Positions 23,875 through 32,849 are shown, counted from the stretch's first letter. The stretch: DNA of 45,018 bases from CAYLNH01 sp964384625 (GCA_964384625.1 CAYLNH010000023.1:1-45018), one strand, 5' to 3'. The notes: a model not told the origin generated them from the sequence alone. Numbers and translations: made by a program.

Positions 23875-24150
23875 TCATTTCTGCACCGTGCCGTCGGCAG
23901 GGATCGCCACCAATGCGGGTGCCGGACAGGACGTCCTGACGCCGGCGATGCGAATCCTGGTATTTGCCGGTCGCTGCAGTTGCACTTCGAGCCGGCAGGA
24001 TTCGCCTTCCATCATCTCCCCCAGATCCAGCGAGGCCGGCGCCAGCGAATACCCAATCCGGAAGCGCTCCCGACTCTCCGGAGAACTTGGGACACTCGGC
24101 TCCACCCCCTTCGTGTCCCCGCGATCCGGCTCTGTTTGTATCACGAGCAC
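23875..24150 (-). CDS. possible small DUF1573-like protein or remnant
   Basis: A 91-codon frame from a GTG. Its second half reads SLDLGEMMEGESCRLEVQL, then RIAGVRTSCPAPA, which resembles the start of DUF1573 domains (LDFG-x-x-x-EGE followed by a strand and V-x-x-SC). The normal CGC motif is reduced to a single Cys and the rest of the domain is missing. The first half is polar and featureless, no good ribosome binding site is visible, and no signal peptide is present. It may be a decayed fragment or chance. It is convergent with the AIM24 gene. Confidence 0.3.
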   Translation of the reverse strand: MLVIQTEPDRGDTKGVEPSVPSSPESRERFRIGYSLAPASLDLGEMMEGESCRLEVQLQRPANTRIRIAGVRTSCPAPALVAIPADGTVQK

Positions 24151-24275
24151 GTGTCGCGGCGAAGCCTTCAGGCGGAGACTGATCCGTGTTCATGCCACGT
24201 TTCGGCGTCAGCCGAAGGTCAGCAAGCCGCTTATGGCCCCATCCCGACCGCTGGAGCGCCGGCATCTTGCCGGCT

Positions 24276-24310
24276 CCGACTACATCCGACTACACTCGAC
24301 TACAATCGAT
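24276..24310 (+). repeat. short tandem 10-bp repeat
   Basis: Three and a half units of CGACTACA-N2 with an exact 10-base period. A GCCGGCA-TCT-TGCCGGC hairpin lies immediately before it (about 24258-24274). The reverse complement of the following bases (24309-24342) resembles 34261-34292. Confidence 0.6.
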
Positions 24311-24348
24311 CCTGCCTCCTGCATCTTGAATCGCGTATCTCGTTTCCT

Positions 24349-25128
24349 CTACCGCGCGCCGAACAGCCGTTCCGCGGCGATGACCGAGCACTTCTGGTAC
24401 TTGGCGTACGCCTTCGCGGTGCGCTTGCGGATGGCTTCCGCATGCTCGCCGCGAACCCAGCCCGACAACGCCGCCCGCAGGACATAGCCTTCCGGCGCCA
24501 TCAAACCATGGGTCGTGGCGACTGCTTCGACGTTTGCCTGCTTGAGCAACGGCCGGAAATACCGGTCGCTGCGGCAGCAGAACACCATCGCCTGTCGCGC
24601 CGCCGCGGCGCGCGGCCGTTTCGGCGCCGGCGCGTCGACCTTGAAGTCCATCAAGCCGTTGTGGCCGACATACACCGCCAGGTCCGCCTTGCCCGACAGC
24701 TTCAGGACCACCTTGCGCGAGCCCAGCGTCGCGGCCTGCACCCGCGGCTTGTTGCCGGCCGCGGCCGCAAGGAAGTCGCTGGTGGCCGCTTTGATTGCAT
24801 CCCCTTGATAGGCGTCGGCCACCAGGAACGCGTCCCTGGTGCGGTGCTTGAAGATGCAGCGTTCGAGCACGTTGTCAGTCGGCTTCCGGACCGTCGTGAG
24901 CAGCGTCCAGTCTGCGTCCTTTTTCAGGAACGTGCGCACGCCGTACATGGCGCCCCAATACAGGTTGTTGTCCGGGTCCTTGCCGTTACCCAGCTTTGCC
25001 GGCACCGGTACAATTCCCTGGTTCTTGTTGTCGCACAGCGCCACGAACACGTGGATCGTCTTCACGGGAGTCCGGGGATACGCACAAGTGACGAGAACGA
25101 ATAGCGCAAGAGCCCAAAACGCCTTCAT
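24349..25128 (-). CDS. secreted protein of unknown function, possible caspase-fold (clan CD) relative
   Basis: A 259-residue protein with a signal peptide (MKAFWALALFVLVTCAYP) and AGGAGG six bases before the ATG at 25128. The mature protein starts with a strand HVFVALCDNKNQGI, then a helix NNLYWGAMYGVRTFLKK, then FLVADAYQGDAIK. Two strand ends stand out: LAVYVGHNGLMDF (His156, Gly158) and QAMVFCCRSDRYF (Cys184/Cys185). A hydrophobic strand ending in H-x-G and a following strand ending in Cys is the layout of clan CD peptidases (caspases, gingipains, clostripain). The C-terminal half has THGLMAPEGYVL and a Lys/Arg-rich helix. The family is not named by me and catalytic activity is inference. 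It is divergent from the 982-residue protease fusion. Confidence 0.7.
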   Translation of the reverse strand: MKAFWALALFVLVTCAYPRTPVKTIHVFVALCDNKNQGIVPVPAKLGNGKDPDNNLYWGAMYGVRTFLKKDADWTLLTTVRKPTDNVLERCIFKHRTRDAFLVADAYQGDAIKAATSDFLAAAAGNKPRVQAATLGSRKVVLKLSGKADLAVYVGHNGLMDFKVDAPAPKRPRAAAARQAMVFCCRSDRYFRPLLKQANVEAVATTHGLMAPEGYVLRAALSGWVRGEHAEAIRKRTAKAYAKYQKCSVIAAERLFGAR

Positions 25129-25298
25129 AGCCTGCCTCCTGAGGGGCAATGTAGCGGAGGCCAGGCAGCAATGCAAGCGGATCTTGCACGGGCAGTTGCA
25201 GTTGCAGAATCGTCCCCGCGAGGCATTGTAATTTCAGTTTCACCGGGCTTTCCAATGGGAGCCGGAAGGGTATGCAAAACGAATCGGAGAACTGAACC

Positions 25299-28247
25299 AT
25301 GGCGTACAGAACGTTTGTGATCCTGATCTTCTTTGGTCTGTCTCTCGTCGCATCCGCCCAACAACAGGACATTCGGGATCGGTACGGCACCCGCTCTCTG
25401 GAAGCGGCTTCCTACATGCACCAGGGGCTGGAGCATTCGAACAAGAAGCACTACGCCGCAGCGCTGCGTTCATTCCAGAATGCCTGCCGCGTGGACCCTG
25501 CCTTTTCTTTGGCGCGCTACTGGGTCGTGGTCACGCAGGGGGAGCTGGGCAACATTGGCGAAGCTGTTAAAGCGTACCAGGAGGTAGTTGCCATCGATGA
25601 AAAGGCGCGCATTTCCAACGTCACAATTGATGCCTGTGTCAACCTGGCGCTGTTGTATTGCGATGTCGATAAGCATGAAGACGCGGCGGTCTGGTTTACC
25701 AAAGCCATCATGCTGGATCCGGAAGACAAATTCAAGCTTGCCTGGAAGGCGTACCGCAACATGGCGATCACGCTGCACGAGCGGGGTGAAACATTTTCGG
25801 CCATGATGTGTGCCATTCTCGGATATAAAGCAGAAGGCGGCAAGGAACGGGTTGGCCTGAAGATGGTGAAAGACTATCTGAAGGACGTTGATGACGACGA
25901 GGAGGTCTGTCAGGTCCTTCATTTTCCCTACAAGACGCCACTGTTGAAGGCGTCCAGGGCCGAGCCCCGGATGCGCACAACCAAACTCAATCCGCCGATC
26001 GCGAATCGGGTCAGCAAGTTGCTTCTGGATATCAAGAAGAACCGCATCATTGTGCTGACCGCCGATAAGCAGAGCTACTACGTTATTGATGCAGGCGGCG
26101 GCAACAAGGTGAGCAGAGTCCGGGCACCGGGCGCGATTACTGCCGCCTGCTGCATCGCCGGCAAGTTCTACGTTGCGATCCACCAGCCTGCTTCTCTGTT
26201 GCGCCTCTCCATACCAAGCGGCAGAATCCTGGATCGCTGGAATCTCCCCAAAGCAGCTCCTGCAAGCCTGGCAGTGTTGCCGTCCCAGGATCTGGCAATC
26301 TTCCCCTTGGGCAGCATCCTGCACACTTACGACCTGACAAACCGGCGCCTTACCAAGACAGATTTCGGCAGTACAGGCGTTGTCGCCGATCCGCTTCAGC
26401 GGTTTTGCTATTCCTATGTCCATCCCGGCCGCAAAAATGTGGGTGTAGTCATCATTGATGGTCGCCCCGTGGTCTTCGATACCGGCTCCTGGCTGCAGAC
26501 GAGTCTGTTCAAGTACGCCGTTGCCAAGCGCCAGCCGCAGCCTGCCGCCTTCCGGATTAACGCGGCTTCCAACGGTCGACAGATCTGTCTCTCCGCCGAC
26601 GGCAACTGGATCAGCATTGTCGGCGGCGGCGGCTGGCGGCCGCAGGATGGTTCGAGGCGCGGCGGTTACGGGATTGCCGTATTCTCGGCGATGGACATCA
26701 AGCGCCTGGTCGGCTTCTTCCCCACGGGTGCCTATCCCGAAGGCATGGCGATCAACCATATAACCAATCACATTGTCGTCTTCAATAAGAAGTCGCTGAG
26801 CCTCTACCACCTGGCTGATCCGTCGACCAAAAAGGAGGCGGCAGGCAGTTTCGGCAGGGCGGCGATCTGGAGCGCCGACGGCCGCTGGCTGTTCATCGCG
26901 GGCCAGGAAAAGGGCGTTGCCTGCTATGAACTGAAACGCAATGCTGTCGAGGTCCGGGCGGGCGCGGCCTGGGCCGATAAGTTCCTCAAACAGAGTCCTC
27001 TCGCAAAGGGAACCGGTTCGCCTCGACGGCCGTTGGGCGAGAAACTTGCCCAATTGGAGAACTTCAAAGTGCGTACCAGGCCGGCGGATGCAATGCGGGC
27101 TCTGGATAACGCGATCGATAATGGGAGGAGTTCGAGACCGGTCAAGGCCTTTGATAATCCGGCCTATGTCGGCAATGCGATGGACAAGAGTATCCTCGTC
27201 GAGTGCAATCGGCAAATCAACGGCACGAAAGCGGGAGTGGCCATTTACCGCCTTCGGGAGTTCCTCAAAAAGAACCCGAAAAACCCGTTGGCCAAACAGC
27301 TGCTCGGTATCGGCTATTACAAGACCCGACAACTGGACAAGGTGGAACCGCTGCTGCTCGATGCCATTCACGCCGACGCCGGCGCGACCGACGTGACAAT
27401 CGAAAGTCTGCGCTGTTTGGCCTGGGTCTACTCCAATCGCCGCAAACTCGGCGGCGCAATCTACTGTGTGGCCCACGCTTTGCTCCTGGACAAGTCAAAC
27501 CAAATGTGCCACCGGGATATCAGGACGTTCGCCGAAAAAGCGGGCGTCAGCAAACGGGTTGAGACCAGACTCAAACGAATCAAGATTGATCGGATCTCCA
27601 GTGACATCGGTGGCGGCGAATTGCCCGTCCTGAAGGAACCGAGGAAGCGCATATCGAAGTACTCGGCTTCGTCGCTTTTCAGGAAAGCTGCCGAAAGCGT
27701 TGTCGTTATCCGGACACGACGCGGCAATGGCTCCGGGGTCTGCGTTGCAGAGGACGGCTACATTTTGACCAATCTCCATGTGATCGGCGAAGGCGCGACG
27801 GAGGTCCAGGTGATTCCCTATTCCTTCAAGGGCCGCAAACTCAAACAACTGAAAGCCTGCGAGGCCAAAGTAATCTTCCGCTCCGCCGAGAGCGATCTTG
27901 CCGTCGTCAAGGTGGAGGATCCCCCGGACAGCTTGGAGCCCCTGGATATCGCTGAGAATGACCCCGAGCACGGAGATAAGGTATACGCCTTGGGCAGCCC
28001 TGGACTCGGCAAAGAGATTCTCGACCAGAGTCTGAGTGACGGTATTGTTTCGTCACCAAGTCGAAAAGTGGAGGGCTTGGATTACATCCAGCACACTGCC
28101 GCGATCAACCCGGGCAACAGCGGCGGGCCATTGCTGGACCGATATTGTCAGATTGCCGGGATTAACACGCTGAAGGCACGGCTCGAAAACGTCGGTTTCG
28201 CGATTCCGGCATCCCGCATCCGAAAGATCTTTCCAAAAAGGAAGTAG
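25299..28247 (+). CDS. secreted TPR/beta-propeller/TPR/trypsin-like serine protease fusion
   Basis: A 982-residue exported protein. The signal peptide is MAYRTFVILIFFGLSLVASA. Residues about 35-190 are TPR-like helices (YMHQGLEHSNKKHYAAALRSF and neighbours). About 230-560 is a beta-propeller-like region with repeated strands (RIIVLTADKQSYYVID, QDLAIFPLGSILHTYD, GRWLFIAGQEKGVACYEL). About 640-780 is a second TPR block. Residues 788-982 form an HtrA/trypsin-type protease with an intact triad: His827 (TNLHVI), Asp866 (ESDLAVVKV) and Ser941 (NPGNSGGPLL). There is no PDZ domain. The likely location is periplasm or cell surface. The propeller and TPR parts may sense or hold the substrate. It is a single gene, divergent from a possible clan CD protein and followed by an acylation operon. 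Confidence 0.88.
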   Translation: MAYRTFVILIFFGLSLVASAQQQDIRDRYGTRSLEAASYMHQGLEHSNKKHYAAALRSFQNACRVDPAFSLARYWVVVTQGELGNIGEAVKAYQEVVAIDEKARISNVTIDACVNLALLYCDVDKHEDAAVWFTKAIMLDPEDKFKLAWKAYRNMAITLHERGETFSAMMCAILGYKAEGGKERVGLKMVKDYLKDVDDDEEVCQVLHFPYKTPLLKASRAEPRMRTTKLNPPIANRVSKLLLDIKKNRIIVLTADKQSYYVIDAGGGNKVSRVRAPGAITAACCIAGKFYVAIHQPASLLRLSIPSGRILDRWNLPKAAPASLAVLPSQDLAIFPLGSILHTYDLTNRRLTKTDFGSTGVVADPLQRFCYSYVHPGRKNVGVVIIDGRPVVFDTGSWLQTSLFKYAVAKRQPQPAAFRINAASNGRQICLSADGNWISIVGGGGWRPQDGSRRGGYGIAVFSAMDIKRLVGFFPTGAYPEGMAINHITNHIVVFNKKSLSLYHLADPSTKKEAAGSFGRAAIWSADGRWLFIAGQEKGVACYELKRNAVEVRAGAAWADKFLKQSPLAKGTGSPRRPLGEKLAQLENFKVRTRPADAMRALDNAIDNGRSSRPVKAFDNPAYVGNAMDKSILVECNRQINGTKAGVAIYRLREFLKKNPKNPLAKQLLGIGYYKTRQLDKVEPLLLDAIHADAGATDVTIESLRCLAWVYSNRRKLGGAIYCVAHALLLDKSNQMCHRDIRTFAEKAGVSKRVETRLKRIKIDRISSDIGGGELPVLKEPRKRISKYSASSLFRKAAESVVVIRTRRGNGSGVCVAEDGYILTNLHVIGEGATEVQVIPYSFKGRKLKQLKACEAKVIFRSAESDLAVVKVEDPPDSLEPLDIAENDPEHGDKVYALGSPGLGKEILDQSLSDGIVSSPSRKVEGLDYIQHTAAINPGNSGGPLLDRYCQIAGINTLKARLENVGFAIPASRIRKIFPKRK

Positions 28248-28589
28248 TTCGGGGACCGGGTTTTTCCGCGACTGCAGCCCAAGGCACATGCAGCGGCCGA
28301 TGGCCGGGTGTCACACCTTCTACGGACGGACTTGTTTTTTACCCGTGGAGTTCCGCAGGGGGTGCCATCGAGGATGCACTGGGGTACGGTAATTCCGCTC
28401 CGGCACATTTGCACCGGAACCGTCGGCGTTTTACAGTGTCAGACCGTTTGGCGGCGGGCAATTTCACGCTCCGTATGGAGTACAACAGTCGGTTCAGGCT
28501 GCGTGTGTTGCCCCTTTTGTGTTTTTGGGGGCTACCTTACGCGGTCATACGCGGATTCCTGAACTGCAACAGCAGGTATTTGGCCGTAC
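28248..28589. other. intergenic region upstream of acylation operon 2
   Basis: A 342-base gap. It is less GC-rich than the genes and has T-rich stretches (GGTTTTTCC near 28260, TTGTTTTTTACC near 28331, CCCCTTTTGTGTTTTTGGGGG near 28512). It must contain the operon promoter, but no convincing -35/-10 pair was found. A GGCACATTTGCACC palindromic stretch near 28400 resembles a sigma-54 site, but its spacing is too short. Confidence 0.4.
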
Positions 28590-30047
28590 ATGGTATTCAG
28601 CTCGCACCTCTTCATGTTCTACTTCCTGCCGGCTGTGCTGTTGCTGTATTACGTCATGCCGCGGCGGGGGAAGCACCTCCTGCTGACGCTGCTGAGCTAC
28701 TTCTTCTACGGCTGGGCCAATCCGCTGTTTGTGGTGCTGATGTTGACGTCGACCTTGATCGACTACGTCTGCGGGTTGGTCATCACGGAGCAATTGGGGA
28801 GTTCCTGGAAGGAGCCGGTTGCGGCTCTGCCGCGGGGTGAGCCGCGGACGCGGCAGCAGAAGATTGCGTTGATCATCTCGATCTGTTCGAACCTGTCGCT
28901 GCTCGGGTTCTTCAAGTACTTCAACTTCGGTACTGACAACTACGACGCCATCGTCAACGCGATCGGTCTGCCGGGCTTGTCGCTCGACCTGGCGTTCCGG
29001 ATTACGCTGCCGTTGGGCATCAGTTTCTACACGTTCCAGTCGATGAGCTATTCGATCGACATTTACCGCGGCGACGCGAAGGCAATCCGGAACTTCACGG
29101 ACTTCGCCTGTTATGTCTCGATGTTTCCGCAGTTGGTGGCCGGCCCGATCATCCGGTTTCAGGAGGTCGCGGACCAGTTGCAGGCGCGGACGTATACCAT
29201 GCAGAAGTTTGCCCGGGGCGTGGCGTTTATCTGCTGCGGCTTTGCGAAGAAGATCTTGTTGGCCAATCCGTGCGGCAAAGTGGCGGACATGGCGTTCAAC
29301 TCCGGTGGTGTCGGCTTTGTCGACTCCTGGGTGGGCGCGGTGAGCTATGCCTACCAGATTTACTTCGATTTCAGTGCCTACTCGGATATGGCGATCGGTT
29401 TGGGGCTGATGCTTGGCTTTGTCTTCCCGAAAAACTTCGACTCGCCGTATCTGTCGCAGTCGATCACGGAGTTCTGGCGGCGTTGGCACATTTCGCTGTC
29501 GACCTGGCTGCGGGACTACCTGTACATCCCGCTGGGCGGCAACCGCAAGGGCACGGCGCGCACCTACATCAACCTGGCGTTGGTCATGATCCTCGGCGGT
29601 CTCTGGCACGGGGCGTCCTGGAATTTCCTGATCTGGGGCGGCATCCACGGCGGCATGCTTGCGTTCGAACGCGCCCAAGGCAAACACAGTATCTATCACA
29701 AGCTGCCGAAGCCGCTGAAGATTTTGATCACGTTCATCACGGTCTGTTTTGCGTGGGTCTTCTTCCGGGCGGACAACCTGTCGAAGGCGGTCAATTACTG
29801 CGCCGCGATGATCGGTCTGGGCCAGGAACAGGATGGCGCCGGGCTGATCGCCGGGCTGATTTACCAGCCGTATTACCTCATCTGGTTCGTCATCGCCGCG
29901 GTCGTCGCCTGGTTCTTTCCGCAGACCTGGGATTTTACCCGTAAGGTGACCGCGCCCAAGGCCGTCGCGGTCTTCTCGTTGTTCCTCGTCGCCATCGTTG
30001 TGCTGACGACGCAATCGTTCAATCCGTTTATCTATTTCATTTTCTGA
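28590..30047 (+). CDS. MBOAT-family O-acyltransferase (AlgI-like), operon 2
   Basis: A 485-residue AlgI-type membrane acyltransferase. The N terminus MVFSSHLFMFYFLPAVLLLY is the classical AlgI start. Family blocks are LPLGISFYTFQSMSYSIDIY, SMFPQLVAGPIIRF, FDFSAYSDMAIGLGLMLGF, ITEFWRRWHISLSTWLRDYL (His300), IPLGGNRKG and GGLWHGASWNFLIWGG with invariant His340. It is more typical than the operon 1 enzyme. Its stop overlaps the next start as TGATG, so it is translationally coupled to an AlgJ/AlgX-like protein. The acceptor is unknown; alginate itself is unlikely because no alginate genes are present. Confidence 0.95.
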   Translation: MVFSSHLFMFYFLPAVLLLYYVMPRRGKHLLLTLLSYFFYGWANPLFVVLMLTSTLIDYVCGLVITEQLGSSWKEPVAALPRGEPRTRQQKIALIISICSNLSLLGFFKYFNFGTDNYDAIVNAIGLPGLSLDLAFRITLPLGISFYTFQSMSYSIDIYRGDAKAIRNFTDFACYVSMFPQLVAGPIIRFQEVADQLQARTYTMQKFARGVAFICCGFAKKILLANPCGKVADMAFNSGGVGFVDSWVGAVSYAYQIYFDFSAYSDMAIGLGLMLGFVFPKNFDSPYLSQSITEFWRRWHISLSTWLRDYLYIPLGGNRKGTARTYINLALVMILGGLWHGASWNFLIWGGIHGGMLAFERAQGKHSIYHKLPKPLKILITFITVCFAWVFFRADNLSKAVNYCAAMIGLGQEQDGAGLIAGLIYQPYYLIWFVIAAVVAWFFPQTWDFTRKVTAPKAVAVFSLFLVAIVVLTTQSFNPFIYFIF

Positions 30048-31744
30048 TGGCTGAAGAAAAGAAACTGACGCGCGAAGAAATTGCCAATATCGAAATCGGC
30101 AGCACCGAGATCTCGCGGCCGCTGGCGGTCGTGATGGTTATCGTCTTCCTGGTGATTATTTTCGCCGTCCCGATCGTCCAAACGGCATACGAACTGAGGA
30201 ACGATGAACCGATTCAGGCATTGGACATTTACCGTGGACTGCCGGCTGTGGCGAAGACATTCAAGAAGACCGAGGGCGGCGTTTTGACCAGAACACTGCG
30301 GTCGAACGCGGTTCTGCTGCAGCAGATCAACGAGTACGAGGACGCGCTGGAAGATCAGTCGCTGCTGACCAAGTCGCTGTTGGGCCCGACGCAGGCGCTG
30401 CTGCTGCGGTTCTTCAGCCAGGGCAACGAGAAAGCCTACCCCGGCAAGGACGGCTGGCTGTTCTTCCGCCCGGGGATCGACTATGTGACGGGTCCGCCGT
30501 TTCTGGACGAGTTCGAACTGGCCAAGCGCGAAGCGTCCGGTAACGAGTATACCTTGCCGCCGCAGCCGGACCCGCGGCAGGGGATCCTCGACTTTCATGC
30601 ACAACTGAAAGAACGCGGCATCCAGCTGGTCATCGTGCCGGCGCCGGTCAAGGCCGTCGTGCATCCGGAGAAGTTCTCCGGCCGCTTCGACGATCACGAC
30701 CAGCCGCTGCAGAACCCCTCCTTCGCCCAGTTTAAGAAGGAGTTGGAAGCGGCGGGTGTGCTGGTGTACGACCCAGCGCCGCTGCTGGTGCAGCGCAAGC
30801 TTGAGACGGGCCAGCCGCAATACCTCGATTCCGATACGCATTGGACGCCGGCGGCCATGGACGCGGTGGCACAGGATCTCGCGGCGTTCGTCGAAGCCAA
30901 TGTCGCGTTGCCCGAGGGGCGGGCCGGCTTTAAGCGTGTGTCGACGAAAGTGACCAATCTCGGTGATATCGCGAACATGCTCAACCTGCCCGCGGGCCAG
31001 ACGCTCTATCCGGAGCAGACGGTCGAGATTCAGCAGGTCCTGCAGGAACGCACGGACTTGATGTGGCGCAGCACGAAGGGCGCGCCGATTCTGGTGTTGG
31101 GCGACAGCTTCAGCAACATTTACTCGCTCGGCGGCATGGGCTGGGGCGAGAGCGCGGGTTTCATCGAACAGCTTGGCTTCCATCTGAAACGGCCGCTGGA
31201 CCGGCTGGCGCGCAACGATGCCGGCGCCTTCGCCACCCGGCAGATGTTGAGCCAGGATCTGGCCCGCGGCCGCGACCGGCTGGCCGGGAAGACGGTTGTC
31301 ATCTGGGAGTTCGCCTCGCGCGAACTGGCGGTCGGCGACTGGAAGATGCTGCCGCTGAAGGTCGGCACGCCGCCCCCGTCGAACTTCATCCTGCCGGAGC
31401 CGGGCAAACCGCTGACGGTAACCGGTGTAATCGAACAGATGTCGCCGATCCCGCCGGCCGGCAGTACAGTGTACAAGGATTTGATCATCGCGCTGCACCT
31501 GCGGGATCTGCGGAGCCCCGAGAAAGAACTGGCGCCGGGCAGCGAAGTGCTGGTGTTCATCTGGGCCATGCGGAATGCGAAGCGCACGCCGGTGGCGAGT
31601 TGGCGCGAAGGCAGGGAAGTCACGCTGGTGATCAAAGACTGGGACGACGTGGTCGACCGGTATGAGTCATTCAAAATGGTCGGCATCGCCGATGACGACT
31701 TAATGTTGGAAAGCCCGTGTTGGGCTGAGGAGGTAAAGCAATGA
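30047..31744 (+). CDS. AlgJ/AlgX-like SGNH acyltransferase, membrane-anchored
   Basis: A 565-residue protein with one N-terminal membrane segment (about 25-45) and a large extracytoplasmic SGNH-like domain. Family motifs in order are KDGWLFFRPG (135-144), LVIVPAPVKAVVHPE, DSDTHWTP with the D263/H265 catalytic pair, and VLGDSFSN with Ser354 as nucleophile. This is the AlgJ/AlgX acetyltransferase pattern, in which D-x-H comes before the GDS block. About 130 extra C-terminal residues, from about 435, form a beta-rich domain of unknown role. It is translationally coupled to the MBOAT gene upstream and overlaps the next gene by four bases. Confidence 0.88.
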   Translation: MAEEKKLTREEIANIEIGSTEISRPLAVVMVIVFLVIIFAVPIVQTAYELRNDEPIQALDIYRGLPAVAKTFKKTEGGVLTRTLRSNAVLLQQINEYEDALEDQSLLTKSLLGPTQALLLRFFSQGNEKAYPGKDGWLFFRPGIDYVTGPPFLDEFELAKREASGNEYTLPPQPDPRQGILDFHAQLKERGIQLVIVPAPVKAVVHPEKFSGRFDDHDQPLQNPSFAQFKKELEAAGVLVYDPAPLLVQRKLETGQPQYLDSDTHWTPAAMDAVAQDLAAFVEANVALPEGRAGFKRVSTKVTNLGDIANMLNLPAGQTLYPEQTVEIQQVLQERTDLMWRSTKGAPILVLGDSFSNIYSLGGMGWGESAGFIEQLGFHLKRPLDRLARNDAGAFATRQMLSQDLARGRDRLAGKTVVIWEFASRELAVGDWKMLPLKVGTPPPSNFILPEPGKPLTVTGVIEQMSPIPPAGSTVYKDLIIALHLRDLRSPEKELAPGSEVLVFIWAMRNAKRTPVASWREGREVTLVIKDWDDVVDRYESFKMVGIADDDLMLESPCWAEEVKQ

Positions 31745-32775
31745 AATGGATTCTCACAGCTCTGCTGTTCACGGTCGCAGTCAGCGGACAGGATACAGGA
31801 AGCCGGCAGGACGCGATGCAGTTTCGCAAAGAATGTGCCAAGCTGGCCGAAGGCGCCAAGATCATGACGGTCAAAGGCAAGGACGGCTGGCTGTTTCTGC
31901 GGAACGAACTGCGGCACATCGGCGTGGGCAAGTTCTGGGGGCCGGCAGCCGCGAAGGTCTCGCGCGCGACGAACCCGACAAAGGCCGATCCCTTCGAAGC
32001 GATCGTGGATTACAACAAACAGTGCAAGAAGTGGAACGTCGAGCTGATCCTCCTGCCGATCCCGCCGAAGGCCGTGATCTACCCCGAGAAAATCACCAGC
32101 GCCAACGTCGGGGAGAAGCCCGTCCGGCTCGACATCTACCACCGGCAGTTCTACCAGGAGCTCCGCGCCAAAGGCGTCAATGTTGTAGATCTGACGGATA
32201 TTTTTCTGGCAAAGCGCTATGCCAAGAGCGGCAACATGTACTGCAAACAGGACACCCACTTTTCCGGCGAAGCCTGCGTTGTGGCCGCGCAGATCCTGGC
32301 CGAACAGATTAAGAAGAAGCCCTGGTACCAAGATGTTCCGAAAAAGGCGATCACCGCCGAGAAACAACAGGTCCAGATCGCGGGCGATCTCCGGCGCGCG
32401 CTGGAAGACGACACTGTAGAAAAGGAAACCTTGCCGTTGACGCAAGTGAAACTCGACGGCCGCCTGATCACGAAAGACCCCGATAGCCCGGTGCTGCTGT
32501 TCGGCGACAGTCACTGTCTGGTGTTTCATATTGGCGGCGAGATGCATGCGAAGTCATCGGGGCTGGCGGATCAACTCGCCAACGAACTGAAGTTCGGCAT
32601 TGACGACCTCGGGGTTCGCGGCTCCGGCGCCTACCCGGCGCGTGCCAATCTCTACCGTCGCGCCAAAAAGGGCGATTACCTGGCCAAGAAGAAAGTGCTG
32701 ATCTGGTGCTTCACGGCGCGCGAGTTCACCGAAGCCGACCGCTGGGGCAAGGTCCCGCTGAAGAGGGGGCGTTGA
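31741..32775 (+). CDS. second AlgJ/AlgX-like SGNH protein, exported
   Basis: A 344-residue protein with a signal peptide (MKWILTALLFTVAVSG) instead of a membrane anchor. It has KDGWLFLRNE (48-57), LILLPIPPKAVIYPE, CKQDTHFSG with D171/H173 and LLFGDSHC with Ser257, the same motif order as the preceding gene but with no extra C-terminal domain. The start overlaps the previous stop as ATGA, and GAGG lies upstream. Two SGNH proteins with one MBOAT recalls alginate acetylation, where AlgJ and AlgX share the task. It is the last gene of the operon; tRNA-Ser follows with its own promoter. Confidence 0.87.
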   Translation: MKWILTALLFTVAVSGQDTGSRQDAMQFRKECAKLAEGAKIMTVKGKDGWLFLRNELRHIGVGKFWGPAAAKVSRATNPTKADPFEAIVDYNKQCKKWNVELILLPIPPKAVIYPEKITSANVGEKPVRLDIYHRQFYQELRAKGVNVVDLTDIFLAKRYAKSGNMYCKQDTHFSGEACVVAAQILAEQIKKKPWYQDVPKKAITAEKQQVQIAGDLRRALEDDTVEKETLPLTQVKLDGRLITKDPDSPVLLFGDSHCLVFHIGGEMHAKSSGLADQLANELKFGIDDLGVRGSGAYPARANLYRRAKKGDYLAKKKVLIWCFTAREFTEADRWGKVPLKRGR

Positions 32776-32802
32776 CCGCGGGTATTCCAATCCTCCAGGC
32801 TA

Positions 32803-32830
32803 TTGCCATCTGCGGTGCCGGAGTTAGAAT
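32803..32830 (+). promoter_or_regulatory. sigma-70 promoter of tRNA-Ser
   Basis: TTGCCA (32803-32808) and TAGAAT (32825-32830, five of six consensus bases) are separated by 16 bases. Transcription would begin near 32837, just before the mature tRNA 5' end at 32850. Confidence 0.6.
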
Positions 32831-32849
32831 ACCTTCCCCCCATCTCCGC

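Noticed and set aside
25470..27476. 668-codon minus-strand frame opposite the protease fusion
   Set aside because: Antisense to a gene with signal peptide, TPRs and catalytic triad.
28395..28415. sigma-54-like GGCAC...TGCA before MBOAT 2
   Set aside because: Only 7 bases separate GG and GC instead of the required 10.
28545..31498. two minus-strand frames of nearly 490 codons opposite operon 2
   Set aside because: Antisense to coupled genes with clear family motifs.
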